NCBI RefSeq assembly: GCF_002631205.1
Contig: NZ_PDLO01000002.1
Span: 248,001-312,000 of the forward strand
Origin: Neolewinella marina
Lineage (GTDB): Bacteria; Bacteroidota; Bacteroidia; Chitinophagales; Saprospiraceae
Length of the DNA stretch: 64,000 nucleotides
Direction of reading: 5' to 3'
A model generated the notes under the pieces. The model did not search any database. It was not told the DNA's origin and saw nothing but the letters and a program-made list of their open reading frames with translations. The translations under genes and the position numbers were made by a program. Positions 61,975 through 64,000 of this stretch are shown here, piece after piece (position 1 is the first letter of the stretch; every line of letters begins with the position of its first letter).

Positions 61975-62601
61975 TCAGCTGCACAGCCGGACCCCCTGGA
62001 CCACGGCCAGGATCATGAGCAGTCCGCCCAGGAGGAAATTGATGTTCCGGGTAAGAAAGAAGGCCTTGCGCTGCATCCACTCGGCCAGGCGGGCGTAAGC
62101 CCCGAAGATGATCAGGGCACCCGCGCCCGCGCCCAGGGTAAAGCCCAGACGGCCCAGCCCATCCCCCGCCAGGTAGCCGTCGGCCAGCAGCCAGCCGCTG
62201 ACGGCGAAGAAGTAGGGTACGGTAAGCAGGTTCATCAGGGCCAGCACCAGTCCGCGCAGGAAGGGGCTGCCCCGGTACTGCTGCTCCTCCGCGGCGGCCT
62301 CGGCCACCCGCCCCCGGTACCCCTTGAAGAAGAAGAAAATGGCCAGTACGGCGAAGGCCGCGACGGCCCATTCCTTGAGCAGGGGAATGATGGCGGGGTG
62401 ATCCGTGAAGTAGTTGGCGAAGAACACCGCCAGGCCGGCCTGGACGGTGAAGGTGGTAGCCATCCCCGCGGCGAAGGCGTAACCCGCCCGCCGGCCCGCC
62501 CGCAAGCTGACGCTGACGCTGGTCATGTTGAGCATCCCCGGGAAAAAGGTGGCCCCGGCGGCGGCGGCCAGCCCGATCAGAACTGCGGTGAGTGAATACA
62601 C
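61975..62601 (-). CDS. LysE-family exporter-like membrane protein
   Basis: A 208-residue protein with six helices: AVLIGLAAAAGATFFPGMLN, GMATTFTVQAGLAVFFANYF, EWAVAAFAVLAIFFFFKGY, then LVLALMNLLTVPYFFAVSGWL, GFTLGAGAGALIIFGAYARL and NINFLLGGLLMILAVVQGV. The FPGMLN start corresponds to the PGP-x-N of the LysE superfamily (amino-acid export). The start is GTG at 62601, 4 nt after a TACCTTTG box, giving a near-leaderless message. It may export the product of the neighbouring cluster, but this is unproven. Confidence 0.8.
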   Translation of the reverse strand: MYSLTAVLIGLAAAAGATFFPGMLNMTSVSVSLRAGRRAGYAFAAGMATTFTVQAGLAVFFANYFTDHPAIIPLLKEWAVAAFAVLAIFFFFKGYRGRVAEAAAEEQQYRGSPFLRGLVLALMNLLTVPYFFAVSGWLLADGYLAGDGLGRLGFTLGAGAGALIIFGAYARLAEWMQRKAFFLTRNINFLLGGLLMILAVVQGVRLCS

Positions 62602-62605
62602 CCCG

Positions 62606-62613
62606 CAAAGGTA
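62606..62613 (-). promoter_or_regulatory. -7 box TACCTTTG abutting the LysE-like start
   Basis: An exact TAnnTTTG match on the minus strand, 4 nt before the GTG start. A transcript from it would begin at or next to the start codon. Confidence 0.5.
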
Positions 62614-62673
62614 GCCACCCCCGGGATTTTGCGTACATTTCCCAACGCCATTACGCCGGACGGAGAATATTTA

Positions 62674-62693
62674 GCAATATTGCCGGCCGGCAA
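62674..62693. promoter_or_regulatory. Palindromes GCAATATTGC and TTGCCGGCCGGCAA upstream of the phosphohexomutase gene
   Basis: Two overlapping perfect palindromes (62674-62683 and 62680-62693), 32-51 bp before the ATG at 62725. GCAATATTGCC is also present at 54236-54246. Possible operator; unproven. Confidence 0.45.
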
Positions 62694-62724
62694 CACACCC
62701 GGATTCACCCTACAAACTTCTTCC

Positions 62725-64000
62725 ATGAACCCCATCAAGATTAAATTCGGCACCGACGGCTGGCGGGCCATCATCGCCCAGGAATACACGGTCGACAACG
62801 TAATGCGCGTGGCCGAGGGTACCGCCCTCTGGCTGAAGCAGCAGGGGGGCTCCCGCGTGGTCATCGGCTACGACTGCCGCTTTGGCGGCGAGCTCTTCAC
62901 CGAAGCCACCGCCCGGGTGCTGGGCAAGCACGGCATCACCAGCCTGCTGGCCCCGGCCTTCATCTCCACCCCCATGGTGAGCCTCGGCGTGGTGAAAACC
63001 GAAGCCGACCTCGGCATCGTGATCACGGCCAGCCACAACCCGCCGTCCTACAACGGCTTCAAGCTGAAGTCGCGCCTCGGCGGTCCCAGCATCCCCGACG
63101 ACGTGACCGCGGTGGAGAACCTGATCCCCGACGCCGTGCCGACCGACCTGCCGGAGATGGACGAACTGCGCCAGCAGGGCCTGATCGAGGAGCACGATTT
63201 CGAACAGATCTACCTCGACCACGTCTACGCCAACTTCGACATGGACCTGATCCGCAACGCCGACTTCGGCATCGCCTACGACGCCATGTACGGCGCCGGG
63301 CAGTCCGCCATGATCAAGCTCCTCCCCGAAGCCCGCCACCTCCACTGCGAGTACAACCCGAGCTTCATGGGCCAGGCCCCGGAACCCATTGGCCGCAACC
63401 TCACTCAGCTGAGCGACGTCATCAAGAAAGACCCCAAGCTTCAGCTGGGCATCGCCAATGACGGCGACGCCGACCGCATCGGCCTCTTTGACGAGAACGG
63501 CGACTTCGTCGACAGCCACCACATCCTCCTGCTCCTGCTCATGTATCAGTACGAGTACAAGGGCATCAAGGAAGGAGAGGTAATCCTCACCTTCTCGGTG
63601 ACCGACAAGCTCAAGCAGCTGGCCGAGAAATACGGCCTCGAGTACGAGGTAACCAAGATCGGCTTCAAGTACATCGCCGAGATCATGGCCGAACGCAACG
63701 TGATCGTCGGCGGCGAAGAATCCGGTGGCCTGGCCGTCAGCGGCCACATCCCCGAGCGCGACGGCATCTGGATTGGCCTGATGATCGCGGAGTACATGGC
63801 CAAGACCGGCAAGTCGCTCAACGACCTCATCAAGGACGTTTACGACAAGGTGGGCAGCTTCAACTGCGACCGCGACGACGTCCACGTGGAGAACGACCGC
63901 AAGTGGGAGATCGTCAAGCAGGCCGAGGAAAACCCCTTCAAGAAGATCGGCCCCTACACCGTCACCGACGTCAAGCACGTGGACGGCACGAAGTTCTACC
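62725..64000 (+). CDS. Phosphoglucomutase/phosphomannomutase family protein (partial, 3' end outside window)
   Basis: 425 codons are present to the window edge; the family is about 460-550 residues, so the C-terminal part is lost. It interconverts hexose 1- and 6-phosphates. Features: IKFGTDGWRAIIAQEYTVDN (N-terminal substrate loop), the catalytic Ser in ITASHNPPSYNGFKLKS, the Mg site GIANDGDADRIGLFDENG and the sugar-binding loop VGGEESGGLAVSGHI. Phosphoglucosamine mutase and phosphoglucomutase are the alternatives; I cannot choose between them. Upstream palindromes lie at 62674-62693. Confidence 0.92.
   Translation, partial: MNPIKIKFGTDGWRAIIAQEYTVDNVMRVAEGTALWLKQQGGSRVVIGYDCRFGGELFTEATARVLGKHGITSLLAPAFISTPMVSLGVVKTEADLGIVITASHNPPSYNGFKLKSRLGGPSIPDDVTAVENLIPDAVPTDLPEMDELRQQGLIEEHDFEQIYLDHVYANFDMDLIRNADFGIAYDAMYGAGQSAMIKLLPEARHLHCEYNPSFMGQAPEPIGRNLTQLSDVIKKDPKLQLGIANDGDADRIGLFDENGDFVDSHHILLLLLMYQYEYKGIKEGEVILTFSVTDKLKQLAEKYGLEYEVTKIGFKYIAEIMAERNVIVGGEESGGLAVSGHIPERDGIWIGLMIAEYMAKTGKSLNDLIKDVYDKVGSFNCDRDDVHVENDRKWEIVKQAEENPFKKIGPYTVTDVKHVDGTKFY

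Overview
The window looks like a chromosomal segment of a high-GC member of the Bacteroidota, most likely a marine Saprospiria / Lewinella-type bacterium. The evidence is: several large secreted proteins end in type IX secretion (T9SS) sorting tails; there are Bacteroidota-typical outer-membrane families (Porin_10-like barrel, DUF6089-like barrel); Bacteroidota -7 promoter boxes (TAnnTTTG) are seen repeatedly; and housekeeping genes are those of a Gram-negative (lpxB, murB, fabI). The species assignment is inference. I see no phage, CRISPR array, transposase or rRNA.

Layout. 1-3164 (minus): a secreted protein with seven PPC-like repeats, running off the left edge. 3.4-8.8 kb: FAD oxidoreductase, porin, fabI and an arginyl/leucyl-tRNA-protein transferase homologue. 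8.9-12.9 kb (minus): moeA, mobA-like, DUF4202 and a PilJ/NIT-PAS sensor, a molybdenum-cofactor set that I suspect is nitrate related. 12.96-16.9 kb: ubiD and a decayed second copy of its 3' end, flanking a T9SS FG-GAP gene. 17.1-18.8 kb: a 38-residue Lys/Cys-rich protein, divergent from a sulfotransferase/aminotransferase pair. 19.1-28.6 kb: GNAT-nitrilase fusion, a tiny membrane protein, PAP2 phosphatase and a 2115-residue T9SS protein.

28.9-36.1 kb is the most coherent accessory region. It holds a secreted thioredoxin, a DsrE protein, a DoxX protein, a persulfide-dioxygenase/rhodanese protein, a two-part YeeE/YedE transporter, a SulP transporter and a Crp/Fnr regulator with a Cys-Cys pair. 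Three palindromes of the form GTGAT-N4-ATCAC each lie 33-34 bp from a TAnnTTTG-like box in front of the three transcription units. I read this as a self-contained sulfide/persulfide regulon.

36.2-48 kb: lipoprotein, NTF2-like protein, ELWxxDGT-repeat T9SS protein, Gfo/Idh/MocA oxidoreductase, metallophosphatase, cystathionine beta-synthase-type enzyme, an unknown membrane protein, folP, a DUF4230 protein and tRNA-Arg(TCT). A MITE/BIME-like inverted-repeat element, a tandem 76-bp repeat and a 55-bp palindrome sit between these genes. 48.2-58.3 kb: phenylalanine hydroxylase, alpha/beta hydrolase, rarA, a 0.75-kb gene-free stretch, ElaA-like GNAT, lpxB, YqaE/Pmp3-like protein, DUF6089 protein, ABC exporter and murB. 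58.3-62.6 kb: an uncharacterised set of glycosyltransferase, PIG-L deacetylase-methyltransferase fusion, acyl-CoA-dehydrogenase-like protein and LysE-like exporter. A phosphohexomutase gene runs off the right edge.
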